A stretch of DNA of 21,507 bases from Flavobacteriales bacterium (GCA_013214975.1 JABSPR010000205.1:1-21507); one strand, 5' to 3'; shown: positions 1 through 7,899, numbered from the stretch's first letter. Notes: a model not told the origin generated them from the sequence alone. Numbers and translations are program-made.

Positions 1-1
1 A

Positions 2-412
2 AAAGAATCATTGTATAAGGGTTTGGAAAAGGCAATTGTAGGTGGACGAGTAGGAGATATCGGACATGCTATTCAAAACTATGTTGAGCAAAAAGGTTAT
101 TCAGTGGTTAGAGAATTGGTTGGTCACGGATTGGGGAGAAATCTGCATGAAGGTCCTGAAGTTCCAAATTATGGGAAACAAGGGAAAGGCATCAAACTTC
201 AAAAAGGTTTGGTAATTGCAATTGAACCAATGATCAATATGGGTAAGAAAGAGATCATTCAAAAGAATGATGGATGGACTATTCAAACAAAGGATAATCA
301 AGCTTCAGCACATTTTGAGCACAGCTTGGCAATAAGAAATGGGGAACCAGATGTTTTATCGACTTTTAAGTATATAGAAGAGGTATTAAAAAAGAAGAAT
401 AGAGAGTTTTAA
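2..412 (+). CDS. map: Methionine aminopeptidase type I (3' part)
   Basis: Removes the initiator methionine from nascent proteins in the cytosol, using a dinuclear metal centre. Only the C-terminal 136 residues are in the window; the reading frame is open to the left edge, so the start and the two Asp metal ligands lie outside. Visible family motifs are GHGLGRNLHEGP (metal-binding His), AIEPM (metal-binding Glu) and SAHFEHSLAI (last metal-binding Glu). The gene stops two bases before infA, so the two are surely co-transcribed. The order map-infA-rpmJ-rpsM is the standard end of the spc operon running into the alpha operon. The start is missing because of the window edge, and nothing suggests a broken gene. 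Confidence 0.95.
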   Translation, partial: KESLYKGLEKAIVGGRVGDIGHAIQNYVEQKGYSVVRELVGHGLGRNLHEGPEVPNYGKQGKGIKLQKGLVIAIEPMINMGKKEIIQKNDGWTIQTKDNQASAHFEHSLAIRNGEPDVLSTFKYIEEVLKKKNREF

Positions 413-414
413 GT

Positions 415-633
415 ATGGCAAAGCAATTATCGATATCACAAGATGGAACCATCATGGAAGCATTAGCAAATGCGATCTTCCGTGTGGAACTTGAAAATGG
501 TCATAGTATAACTGCTCATATATCAGGTAAGATGAGAATGCATTACATTAAATTGTTACCTGGTGATAAAGTGAAATTAGAGATGTCTCCTTATGATTTA
601 TCAAAAGGCAGGATAACTTTTAGATATAAATAA
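415..633 (+). CDS. infA: Translation initiation factor IF-1
   Basis: Binds the A site of the 30S subunit during initiation and works with IF-2 and IF-3. The 72-residue length is the normal family length. The single S1/OB-fold is clear: FRVELENGH near residues 22-30, then HISGKMRMHYIKLLPGDKV, and the C-terminal SPYDLSKGRITFRYK. The ATG lies two bases after the map stop codon and five bases before the rpmJ ATG, inside the ribosomal operon. No ribosome binding site is visible, as is usual in Bacteroidota. Confidence 0.97.
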   Translation: MAKQLSISQDGTIMEALANAIFRVELENGHSITAHISGKMRMHYIKLLPGDKVKLEMSPYDLSKGRITFRYK

Positions 634-637
634 AGCT

Positions 638-754
638 ATGAAAGTACGAGCATCAGTAAAGAAAAGAAGCGTCGATTGCAAGATTGTAAGAAGAAAGGGC
701 CGATTATATGTAATCAATAAAAAGAACCCACGGTTTAAGCAAAGACAAGGGTAA
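638..754 (+). CDS. rpmJ: 50S ribosomal protein L36 (cysteine-poor form)
   Basis: Small 38-residue protein of the large ribosomal subunit. It begins MKVRASVKKRS and ends KNPRFKQRQG, the family signature. In zinc-binding L36 proteins three Cys and one His hold a zinc ion. Here only Cys14 remains; the other ligand positions are Ser11, Asn27 and a non-His residue near 33. This is therefore the zinc-independent form, which is also my recollection for other Bacteroidota. It sits between infA and rpsM in the standard order. It is easily missed because of its size. Confidence 0.96.
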   Translation: MKVRASVKKRSVDCKIVRRKGRLYVINKKNPRFKQRQG

Positions 755-776
755 TTAATAATTTAACTATTGGAAT

Positions 777-1154
777 ATGGCAAGAATTGCTGGAATAGAC
801 TTACCGAGTAAAAAACGAGGAGAAATCGGATTAACCTATGTTTACGGTATTGGTAAAAGAAGTGCTCAGAGGATTCTCGAAGAGGCTGGAATAGATGTCA
901 ACGTCAAGTGTGAAGACTGGGATGATGATCAGTTAAATAAGATTAGAAAGATCATCGGTGATAGCTATAAGGTAGAAGGTACGCTTAGATCTGAGATTCA
1001 ACTTAATATTAAGCGTCTTGTTGATATTGGTTGCTACAGAGGTATTAGACATAGAACAGGTCTTCCTTTGAGAGGTCAAAGAACTAAGAATAACTCTAGA
1101 ACAAGAAAGGGGAGAAGAAAGACAATCGCTAATAAAAAGAAAGTAACTAAATAA
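777..1154 (+). CDS. rpsM: 30S ribosomal protein S13
   Basis: Protein of the 30S head that contacts the 50S subunit and P-site tRNA. At 125 residues it has the normal length. It starts MARIAGIDLPSKKRGEIGL, followed by the helix-two-turn-helix region with YGIGKRSAQRIL. The basic C-terminal tail carries the GIRHRTGLPLRGQRT signature and ends in a run of Lys and Arg. It lies 22 bases after rpmJ and 7 bases before rpsK in the ribosomal operon. Confidence 0.97.
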   Translation: MARIAGIDLPSKKRGEIGLTYVYGIGKRSAQRILEEAGIDVNVKCEDWDDDQLNKIRKIIGDSYKVEGTLRSEIQLNIKRLVDIGCYRGIRHRTGLPLRGQRTKNNSRTRKGRRKTIANKKKVTK

Positions 1155-1161
1155 ATAAGTT

Positions 1162-1545
1162 ATGGCTAAAAGCACTACTAAAAAAAGAAAAGTAAATGTG
1201 GAGTCCACAGGACATGTTCACATTAAAGCGACTTTCAATAATATTATTATCTCGCTTTGTAATACTGAGGGGCAAGTGATCTCATGGTCGTCTGCGGGTA
1301 AAATGGGTTTTAGGGGATCTAAAAAAAACACCCCATACGCAGCACAAGTTGCAGCAGAAGACTGTACTAAAGTTGCACACGATGCTGGTATGAGAAGAGC
1401 TAAGGTTTATGTTAAAGGACCTGGTTCTGGGAGAGATTCTGCGATTAGAACAATTCACAATAGTGGGATTGAAATAACAGAAATAGTAGACGTTACACCT
1501 ATGCCTCATAATGGCTGTAGACCACCGAAGAGACGAAGGGTATAA
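1162..1545 (+). CDS. rpsK: 30S ribosomal protein S11
   Basis: Component of the 30S platform that interacts with S6, S18 and the mRNA path near the E site. It has 127 residues, the normal length. Family signatures include HIKATFNNIIISLCNTEG, the AAEDC region, VKGPGSGRDSAIR, and the C-terminal DVTPMPHNGCRPPKRRRV. The first ~12 residues are basic and probably disordered, as usual. The gene lies between rpsM and rpsD. Confidence 0.97.
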   Translation: MAKSTTKKRKVNVESTGHVHIKATFNNIIISLCNTEGQVISWSSAGKMGFRGSKKNTPYAAQVAAEDCTKVAHDAGMRRAKVYVKGPGSGRDSAIRTIHNSGIEITEIVDVTPMPHNGCRPPKRRRV

Positions 1546-1570
1546 TTTAAGATTGATTAATTAAAGAGTT

Positions 1571-2179
1571 ATGGCAAGATATACAGGACCAAAGAGCAGG
1601 ATCGCTCGTAAGTTTCAGGAACCTATATTTGGTGAGGATAAGTACCTTGAAAAAAAGAATTATCCTCCTGGACAACATGGTCCAAATAAGAATAGAAGGA
1701 ATAAGCAATCTGAGTATGCACTTCAGTTAAGAGAAAAGCAAAAAGCTAAATACATGTATGGTATTTTAGAAAAACAATTTGCGAATCTTTTTGATAAAGC
1801 TTCAAGAGCAAAGGGTATTACAGGTGAGATCTTATTACAATATTGTGAGTTAAGATTAGATAACACTGTATATCGATTAGGTATTGCTTCAACGCGTAGC
1901 GCTGCACGTCAATTGGTATCGCATAGACACATTACTGTTAACGGTCAAGTTGTAAATATTGCTTCTTATGCTTTAAAAGTAGGTGACGTTGTTTCTGTTA
2001 GAGAGAAGTCTAAAGGAATGAGTGCTATAAGAGAGTCTCTAGCTAATAACACAACTGTATATCCATGGTTACAGTGGAATCTTGAGGATTTAAGTGGAAC
2101 TTATTTAGAAATACCAGAAAGAGAGGTAATTCCTGAAGCGATTGAAGAGAGTTTGATCGTGGAATTGTATTCGAAATAA
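1571..2179 (+). CDS. rpsD: 30S ribosomal protein S4 (cysteine-free form)
   Basis: Primary 16S rRNA-binding protein that nucleates assembly of the 30S body; in Enterobacteria it also represses the alpha operon. It has 202 residues. The N-terminal domain (1-~95) begins MARYTGPKSRIARKF and lacks the Cys residues that bind zinc in some S4 proteins. An S4 RNA-binding domain follows at ~95-155 (LRLDNTVYRLGIA, then SHRHITVNGQVVNI). The stop codon TAA is followed at once by a second in-frame TAA. The 33-base gap to rpoA shows no obvious structure, so I cannot say whether S4 autoregulation operates here. Confidence 0.97.
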   Translation: MARYTGPKSRIARKFQEPIFGEDKYLEKKNYPPGQHGPNKNRRNKQSEYALQLREKQKAKYMYGILEKQFANLFDKASRAKGITGEILLQYCELRLDNTVYRLGIASTRSAARQLVSHRHITVNGQVVNIASYALKVGDVVSVREKSKGMSAIRESLANNTTVYPWLQWNLEDLSGTYLEIPEREVIPEAIEESLIVELYSK

Positions 2180-2212
2180 TAAGCATTAACAATAAAATTA
2201 AAACTTTAAACA

Positions 2213-3202
2213 ATGGCAATTTTAGATTTTCAAAAACCGGATAAAGTGATCATGAATAACTCGACTGAGATTAACGGTCAGTTCGAATTTAGACCTTTAG
2301 AGCCTGGTTATGGTATCACAATTGGAAACGCATTGCGTAGAATTCTGCTTTCTTCTTTAGAAGGATATGCACTTACAACAATGAAAATTGATGGAGTGGA
2401 TCATGAGTTTTCTACAATTAAAGGTGTTGTTCAGGATGTTACTGAAATAGTAATGAACCTAAAACAAATCAGGTTTAAGAAACAAATTGATAATGCAGAT
2501 GGTGAAAAACTAACTGTATCAGTTAGTGGTCAAAAGGCTTTGACTGCTGGAGATATTGGTAAGTTTACGTCAGGATTCCAAGTGTTAAATCCAGATTTGA
2601 TAATCTGTGATATGGATACTAGTGTTAAATTGAATATTGATTTAGTAATTGGGAAAGGTAGAGGATATGTTACTGCCGAAGAGAATAAAGTTGTGGATGG
2701 TCCAGTAGGAACTATTGCGATTGATGCGATTTATACTCCAGTGAAGAATGTACAGTATTCGGTTGAAAACTTTAGAGTCGAGCAAAAGACTGATTATGAA
2801 AAATTAATCTTTGATATTGATACTGATGGATCAATTCATCCTAAAGAAGCATTAAAGGAAGCTGCAAAGATTTTGATTCACCACTTTATGTTATTTTCTG
2901 ATGAGAAAATAACAATGGATGCAAGTGATGTTTCAGATGTTGAACAATTTGATGAGTCTTCGTTGCACATGAGACAGTTGCTTAAAACGAGATTGGTAGA
3001 TATGGATCTTTCTGTAAGAGCTTTAAACTGTTTAAAAGCGGCTGATGTAGATACATTAGGAGACCTGGTTAAGTTTAATAAAAATGATTTGTTGAAATTC
3101 AGAAACTTTGGAAAGAAATCTCTTACTGAATTGGATGAATTAGTTGAGATCAAGGAATTGACATTCGGAATGGATCTAACAAAATACAAGTTAGACGAGT
3201 AA
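2213..3202 (+). CDS. rpoA: RNA polymerase alpha subunit
   Basis: Alpha subunit of RNA polymerase; its dimer is the scaffold for assembly of beta and beta'. It has 329 residues, the usual length. The N-terminal domain (1-~230) has the dimerisation helix signature PGYGITIGNALRRILLSSLEG near residue 31. An acidic linker around residues 235-252 leads to the C-terminal domain, where MDLSVRALNCLKAADVDTLG contains the Arg equivalent to E. coli R265, used for UP-element DNA contact. The FRNFGKKSLTEL helix-hairpin-helix is also present. It sits in the conserved order rpsD-rpoA-rplQ. Confidence 0.98.
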   Translation: MAILDFQKPDKVIMNNSTEINGQFEFRPLEPGYGITIGNALRRILLSSLEGYALTTMKIDGVDHEFSTIKGVVQDVTEIVMNLKQIRFKKQIDNADGEKLTVSVSGQKALTAGDIGKFTSGFQVLNPDLIICDMDTSVKLNIDLVIGKGRGYVTAEENKVVDGPVGTIAIDAIYTPVKNVQYSVENFRVEQKTDYEKLIFDIDTDGSIHPKEALKEAAKILIHHFMLFSDEKITMDASDVSDVEQFDESSLHMRQLLKTRLVDMDLSVRALNCLKAADVDTLGDLVKFNKNDLLKFRNFGKKSLTELDELVEIKELTFGMDLTKYKLDE

Positions 3203-3230
3203 GAATAGAAAGGAATAATAAACGTTAGAA

Positions 3231-3905
3231 ATGAGACACAAGAAAAGCTTTAATCACTTAAGCAGAAAAGCACCGCATAGAAAAGCAATGCTAGCTAACA
3301 TGGCTTGTTCACTTATAGAACATAAGAGAATAACAACTACTGTAGCAAAGGCAAAGGCATTGAGAATGTTTGTAGAACCGTTGATTACTAAATCGAAAAA
3401 CGATTCTACTCATTCAAGACGTGTGGTATTTAGTTACTTAAGAGATAAGAATGCAGTATCTGAATTATTTAGAGATGTAGCAGTTAAGGTTAGTGACCGT
3501 CCAGGAGGATACACTAGAATTCTTAAGACGGGGAATAGGTTAGGTGATAATGCTGATATGTGTTTGATTGAGTTGGTTGATTACAACGAAAACATGTTGA
3601 AGGATTCATCTGCTTCTAAAACCAAGAAAAGAACCCGAAGAGGTAAGAAGAAGGAAGAGGAAGGTGCTGGATATTTAGAAGGATCTGCTGATGCATCAGC
3701 TATTGAGGATGCAAAGATTATTGTAGAAGATAAGGCCCCTGAAGCTGTTGCTGAAACAACTGAAAAAGTTACACCAGCGGTAGAAGTATCTACTGAAGAA
3801 GTTGTAGTTGATGAGGCTCCTGCAGAAGAAACTCCTAAGGAGGAATCAGCTGAGGATTCAAATCCTTCGGAAGAGGATTCTACGGACGAATCAGAAGCGA
3901 AATAA
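3231..3905 (+). CDS. rplQ: 50S ribosomal protein L17 with long acidic tail
   Basis: Protein of the 50S subunit near the exit-tunnel side. Residues 1-~122 are the normal L17 core, beginning MRHKKSFNHLSRKAPHRKAM and including SDRPGGYTRILKTGNRLGD. The protein continues to 224 residues. A basic patch (TKKRTRRGKKK, ~131-141) is followed by about 80 residues rich in Glu, Ala, Ser and Val with almost no hydrophobic core, so probably disordered. E. coli L17 has 127 residues; tails of this kind are known in Bacteroidota L17, but their role is unclear to me. It is the last gene of the ribosomal operon; a hairpin with a T tract follows 50 bases downstream. Confidence 0.96.
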   Translation: MRHKKSFNHLSRKAPHRKAMLANMACSLIEHKRITTTVAKAKALRMFVEPLITKSKNDSTHSRRVVFSYLRDKNAVSELFRDVAVKVSDRPGGYTRILKTGNRLGDNADMCLIELVDYNENMLKDSSASKTKKRTRRGKKKEEEGAGYLEGSADASAIEDAKIIVEDKAPEAVAETTEKVTPAVEVSTEEVVVDEAPAEETPKEESAEDSNPSEEDSTDESEAK

Positions 3906-3954
3906 ATTTGATAAGGCAGAGTAAGATTTGACTTACATTTTAAGTTATTTAAAG

Positions 3955-3988
3955 AAGGATAGAGTATTTTTGCACTATCCTTTTTTTT
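3955..3988 (+). terminator. Intrinsic terminator after rplQ
   Basis: AAGGATAG (3955-3962) pairs perfectly with CTATCCTT (3975-3982) around a 12-base loop. A T run continues to 3988. The 8-bp stem plus T tract fits a rho-independent terminator for the ribosomal operon. The stem is only moderately GC-rich, so termination may be incomplete. It ends 20 bases before the carA ATG. Confidence 0.7.
3965..3972 (+). promoter_or_regulatory. Candidate -7 box for carA (TATTTTTG)
   Basis: TATTTTTG matches TAnnTTTG, the -7 consensus of the Bacteroidota primary sigma factor, and is followed by CA, a common start-site context. It lies in the loop of the terminator hairpin, so transcription would start in the right arm and the carA message would lack the hairpin. 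I see no good -33 TTTG at the usual 19-base spacing, which lowers confidence. Confidence 0.5.
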
Positions 3989-4007
3989 ATGAAGTTAATT
4001 GGGCAAA

Positions 4008-5147
4008 ATGAAGTACAGTAGCGGGAAACCAGCGATTTTATTATTAGAAGACGGAACCTTTTACGAGGGTAAAGCAGTTGGTGCTAGAGGTGCTGTTGCA
4101 GGTGAGATTTGCTTTAATACTGGAATGACAGGATATCAAGAGATATTTACAGATCCTTCTTACTATGGTCAGATAATGGTTACCACAACTTCTCATATAG
4201 GAAACTATGGAGTGCATGAAGATGAAGTAGAATCGGAATCTATTAAAATTGCAGGTCTTGTATGTAAGAAATTCTCTTCTACATATTCTCGATATAACGA
4301 TAAGGTTAGCTCATTACAAGATGATTTTGAGGCACAAAATAAAGTTGGTATTTCAGATGTTGATACAAGAGCAATTGTAAGACATATTAGAAACAAAGGG
4401 GCTATGAATGCTATTATCTCATCGGAAGAATTAGATGTTGAAAAGCTAAAAGTAATACTGGCAGAAGTTCCATCTATGCATGGGCTTGAATTATCTTCAA
4501 AAGTAACTACGAAGGAAGTCTTTGAATTAGGTTCGCCAGAGTCGAAGTTTAAAGTTGCAGTGTTAGATTTAGGAGTTAAGAAAAACATTCTTAGGTGTTT
4601 GGTTGATAGAGGGTGTTATTTAAAGGTGTTTCCTGTGGACTCAACATTTGAAGAAATGAAGGCTTTTAAACCAGATGGCTATATGTTAACGAATGGTCCT
4701 GGAGATCCATCGGTAATGACGAATGTTATAGAGACAGTAAAAGAATTAAAAGAAAGTGGTAAAGCAGTATTTGGAATCTGTCTTGGGCATCAAGTGCTAG
4801 CTATTGCGTGCGGTTTAAAAACCTTTAAAATGCATAATGGCCATAGAGGAGTAAATCATCCAATAAAGAATTTGGCTACGGGTAAATGTGAAGTAACATC
4901 TCAGAATCACGGCTTTGTGGTGGATATTGATTCATTAAAGGAAAACGAAAACATAATAATGACACATCAGCATTTAAATGATGGCACATTGGCAGGGATT
5001 CGTTTGAAAAATAAAAATGTATTTTCTGTTCAATTTCATCCGGAGTCTTCTGCGGGTCCAAACGATTCGAGATACCTATTCGATGAATTTGTAGAAAACA
5101 TGGCCAGTGTAAAGAATATCAACGGTGAGCTAACGGAAGCTCAATAA
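4008..5147 (+). CDS. carA: Carbamoyl-phosphate synthase small (glutaminase) subunit
   Basis: Hydrolyses glutamine and passes ammonia to the large subunit CarB, making carbamoyl phosphate for pyrimidine and arginine synthesis. I start it at the ATG at 4008 (379 residues, MKYSSGKPAILLLEDG) rather than at a TTG nine bases upstream, because the family begins this way. The N-terminal CarA domain has GEICFNTGMTGYQEI. The C-terminal class I glutamine amidotransferase domain has the nucleophile Cys258 in GICLGHQV and the His344/Glu346 pair in FHPES, so the enzyme looks active. carB is not in the window. eno follows 21 bases later with no visible terminator, so the two are probably co-transcribed. Confidence 0.96.
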   Translation: MKYSSGKPAILLLEDGTFYEGKAVGARGAVAGEICFNTGMTGYQEIFTDPSYYGQIMVTTTSHIGNYGVHEDEVESESIKIAGLVCKKFSSTYSRYNDKVSSLQDDFEAQNKVGISDVDTRAIVRHIRNKGAMNAIISSEELDVEKLKVILAEVPSMHGLELSSKVTTKEVFELGSPESKFKVAVLDLGVKKNILRCLVDRGCYLKVFPVDSTFEEMKAFKPDGYMLTNGPGDPSVMTNVIETVKELKESGKAVFGICLGHQVLAIACGLKTFKMHNGHRGVNHPIKNLATGKCEVTSQNHGFVVDIDSLKENENIIMTHQHLNDGTLAGIRLKNKNVFSVQFHPESSAGPNDSRYLFDEFVENMASVKNINGELTEAQ

Positions 5148-5168
5148 TTAATTAATATCAAATAGTAA

Positions 5169-6455
5169 ATGACATCAATAGCTCAAATATATGCTCGACA
5201 AATTCTAGATTCTAGAGGTAACCCCACAGTCGAGGTAGATGTAATCACATCAAATGGAATTTTCGGAAGAGCAGCAGTTCCATCAGGAGCCTCGACAGGA
5301 GAGCACGAAGCAGTAGAACTTAGAGATAAAGACTCTCAGGTTTACTTGGGTAAAGGAGTTCAGAAGGCAGTTCAAAATGTGAACAGCGTTTTAAATAGCG
5401 AGCTTAACGGAATGAATATTTTCGATCAAGAAGGTATTGATATGGCCATGATAGATATTGATGGTACTCCGAATAAGGCGAATTTAGGAGCAAATGCGAT
5501 ATTGGGTGTTTCATTGGCTTGTGCTAAAGCGGCTGCAGATGAAGCTAAATTGCCTCTATACAGATATGTTGGTGGGTTGAATTCAGTTACTCTTCCTGTT
5601 CCAATGATGAACATAATCAACGGTGGATCTCATGCTGATAACAGTATGGATATCCAAGAGTTCATGATAATGCCAATTAAGGCAACGAGCTTTAGAGAGT
5701 CATTGAGAATGGGTGTTGAAGTTTTTCATGCCTTGAAAGATGTTTTAAAGGGCAAAGGAATGGCCACGAATGTGGGTGATGAAGGTGGTTTCGCTCCTAA
5801 CTTAGGTTCAAACTACGAGGCATTGGATACAATTATGATTGCCATTGAAAAGGCGGGTTATAAGCCAGGCGAAGATATTTTTGTTTCTATTGATGCAGCT
5901 AGCTCCGAGTTCTATAATAAAGAGAAGCAAGTATATGAATTCAAAAAGTCGAGTGGAGATGAATTGAATTCTTCTGATATGGTTGGATTCTGGAAAGACC
6001 TTGCGGATAAGTATCCGATTGTATCTATCGAAGATGGTTTGGATGAGAATGACTGGGATGGTTGGAAAATGCTTACTGAAAAATTGGGGGATAAAGTTCA
6101 GTTAGTTGGTGATGATTTATTCGTTACTAATACTGAGAGACTTAAGAGAGGAATTGATGAAGGTATTGCAAATTCGATTTTAGTTAAAGTAAACCAAATT
6201 GGAACTTTGTCGGAGACTATAAACGCGGTGAAGCTAGCTAATAATAACTCTTATACAGCCGTTATGAGCCACCGGTCGGGTGAAACAGAAGATACTACGA
6301 TTGCTGATTTGGCTGTAGCGTTAAATACTGGTCAGATTAAAACCGGATCTGCTTCTAGATCTGATAGAATCGCCAAATACAACCAATTGTTGAGAATAGA
6401 AGAGCAGTTGGGTAACACCGCAGAATTTTTGGGAACCCGATTCCCTTTTATCTAG
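5169..6455 (+). CDS. eno: Enolase
   Basis: Converts 2-phosphoglycerate to phosphoenolpyruvate in glycolysis and gluconeogenesis; cytosolic and Mg-dependent. It has 428 residues, the normal length. The N-terminal motif ARQILDSRGNPTVEVDV and the loop SGASTGEHEAVELRD are present. The metal-binding acids sit in SIDAASSEFY, SIEDGLDENDWDGW and VGDDLFVTN. The catalytic Lys is in SILVKVNQIGT, followed by MSHRSGETEDTTIADLAV. The protein looks complete and functional. It lies between carA and gltA on the same strand; rplQ-carA-eno-gltA is an order I recall from Flavobacteriales. Confidence 0.98.
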   Translation: MTSIAQIYARQILDSRGNPTVEVDVITSNGIFGRAAVPSGASTGEHEAVELRDKDSQVYLGKGVQKAVQNVNSVLNSELNGMNIFDQEGIDMAMIDIDGTPNKANLGANAILGVSLACAKAAADEAKLPLYRYVGGLNSVTLPVPMMNIINGGSHADNSMDIQEFMIMPIKATSFRESLRMGVEVFHALKDVLKGKGMATNVGDEGGFAPNLGSNYEALDTIMIAIEKAGYKPGEDIFVSIDAASSEFYNKEKQVYEFKKSSGDELNSSDMVGFWKDLADKYPIVSIEDGLDENDWDGWKMLTEKLGDKVQLVGDDLFVTNTERLKRGIDEGIANSILVKVNQIGTLSETINAVKLANNNSYTAVMSHRSGETEDTTIADLAVALNTGQIKTGSASRSDRIAKYNQLLRIEEQLGNTAEFLGTRFPFI

Positions 6456-6497
6456 TATATATCTATTACGATTATTTGTAACAGAAAAATTTGGAGT

Positions 6498-6513
6498 TAA
6501 GTCATTAGACTTA
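6498..6513 (+). repeat. Small hairpin between eno and gltA
   Basis: TAAGTC and GACTTA form a perfect 6-bp stem around ATTA. Only a short T-rich stretch (TTATTTC) follows, so it is a weak terminator candidate at best. It is the one clear structure in the 79-base gap between eno and gltA. It could also be chance in AT-rich DNA. Confidence 0.35.
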
Positions 6514-6534
6514 TTTCATAACATCAATTAAAGA

Positions 6535-7848
6535 ATGGAAACCCTAAAGAAAAAGTTTGCAACCATCGCATTACCGATGGCCGATGAAGTTAAACAATTT
6601 GTAAAAGATCACGGCCACGAGAAAGTAGGAGAGATCACCATGGCGCAAGTGTATGGTGGCATGAGGGGTATGTTGGGGTTAGTTACAGAAACTTCTAAAC
6701 TTGATCCAGAAGAGGGAATTCGATTTAGAGGGTATTCAATTCCTGAGTTAAGAGAATTACTCCCTAAGGCACCAGGTGGTAAAGAGCCACTTCCAGAAGG
6801 GATATTCTATTTAATGCTTATCGGTGAGTTACCTACTGAAGATGATGTTGTTGGTCTTACACGTAACTGGGCAATTAGATCGGTAGTACCTACGCACGTT
6901 TTTACAGTATTAGATAGTTTGCCTAAATCTACACACCCAATGACTCAATTCTCAATTGCTATCATGGCATTGCAGAATGAATCAGTTTTTGCAAAAGAAT
7001 ATAAAAGGGGAGTAAATAAGAAGGAATACTGGGATTCTACCTATGAAGATGTGATGAATCTTATTGCAAGATTACCTCGTGTGGCTGCCTATATTTACAG
7101 AAGAACATACAAGAATGATGTGCATATTGAGCCAGACCCAAGATTGGATTGGGGTGCTAACTTTGCACATATGCTAGGTTATGACTCAGATGATTTCAAA
7201 AAGCTTATGCGGATTTATCTTACTATCCATTCGGATCATGAAGGTGGTAACGTATCAGCGCATGCAAATCATTTAATTGGTTCAGCATTAGGTGACGCTT
7301 ATCAATCGTTTGCTGCATCAATGAGTGGCTTGGCCGGACCGTTACACGGATTGGCTAATCAGGAAGTTGTAAGATGGATTCTTGACCTTCAAGCTGAATT
7401 AGGTGGCGGGCAGATTTCAAAAGAGGAAATTAAAGCATATGTGGAAAGAACATTAGCAGATGGTAAAGTTGTTCCGGGATATGGACACGCTGTTTTGAGA
7501 AAGACGGATCCACGATTTACAGCGCAATGGGATTTTGCTAATGATTACATAGAGCAAGATGATATTATAGATATCGTTCATAGTATGTACGAAGTTGTTC
7601 CTGAAGTATTAGGAGGTCTGGGCAAAGTAAAAAACCCATGGCCGAATGTCGATGCTCATTCAGGTGCGTTACTTCTTCATTATGGAATGGATGAATATGA
7701 GTTCTATACAGTTATGTTTGGTGTATCTAGATCCTTAGGTGTTTTAGCACAATTGATATGGGACAGAGCTCTAGGGTTATCTATAGAACGTCCAGGTTCC
7801 ACAACAACTGAACTTCTTAGGAAAAAATTCGAAGGTCAGCCAGTATAA
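6535..7848 (+). CDS. gltA: Citrate (si)-synthase, mitochondrial-type
   Basis: Condenses acetyl-CoA with oxaloacetate to citrate, the first step of the TCA cycle. It has 437 residues. The sequence follows the eukaryotic/mitochondrial citrate synthase family rather than the E. coli hexameric type: LDPEEGIRFRGYSIPE near 56-71, HSDHEGGNVSAHANHLIGSA near 232-251, and GLAGPLHGLANQEV. The pig-heart active-site residues are all matched: His235 (pig H238), His271 (H274), His318 in GYGHAVLRKTDPRF (H320) and Asp373 in NVDAHSGALL (D375). It lies downstream of eno and upstream of ubiD on the same strand. Some Bacteroidota are known to carry mitochondrial-like TCA enzymes. Confidence 0.95.
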   Translation: METLKKKFATIALPMADEVKQFVKDHGHEKVGEITMAQVYGGMRGMLGLVTETSKLDPEEGIRFRGYSIPELRELLPKAPGGKEPLPEGIFYLMLIGELPTEDDVVGLTRNWAIRSVVPTHVFTVLDSLPKSTHPMTQFSIAIMALQNESVFAKEYKRGVNKKEYWDSTYEDVMNLIARLPRVAAYIYRRTYKNDVHIEPDPRLDWGANFAHMLGYDSDDFKKLMRIYLTIHSDHEGGNVSAHANHLIGSALGDAYQSFAASMSGLAGPLHGLANQEVVRWILDLQAELGGGQISKEEIKAYVERTLADGKVVPGYGHAVLRKTDPRFTAQWDFANDYIEQDDIIDIVHSMYEVVPEVLGGLGKVKNPWPNVDAHSGALLLHYGMDEYEFYTVMFGVSRSLGVLAQLIWDRALGLSIERPGSTTTELLRKKFEGQPV

Positions 7849-7871
7849 GTTTTTTAGCCTTTATCTTGTAG

Positions 7872-7879
7872 TATATTTG
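7872..7879 (+). promoter_or_regulatory. Candidate -7 box for ubiD (TATATTTG)
   Basis: TATATTTG matches the Bacteroidota TAnnTTTG -7 consensus and lies 20 bases before the ubiD ATG, in the short gltA-ubiD gap. The T run around 7850-7855 may serve as a degenerate -33 region, but no exact TTTG is present at 19 bases. The predicted start site would leave a leader of roughly 15 bases. Confidence 0.45.
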
Positions 7880-7899
7880 ATTGTCTAAACAGTATTATT

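Noticed and set aside
3999..4007. TTG start for carA three codons upstream
   Set aside because: CarA proteins normally begin directly with the MKYSS-like segment, and the ATG at 4008 fits better.
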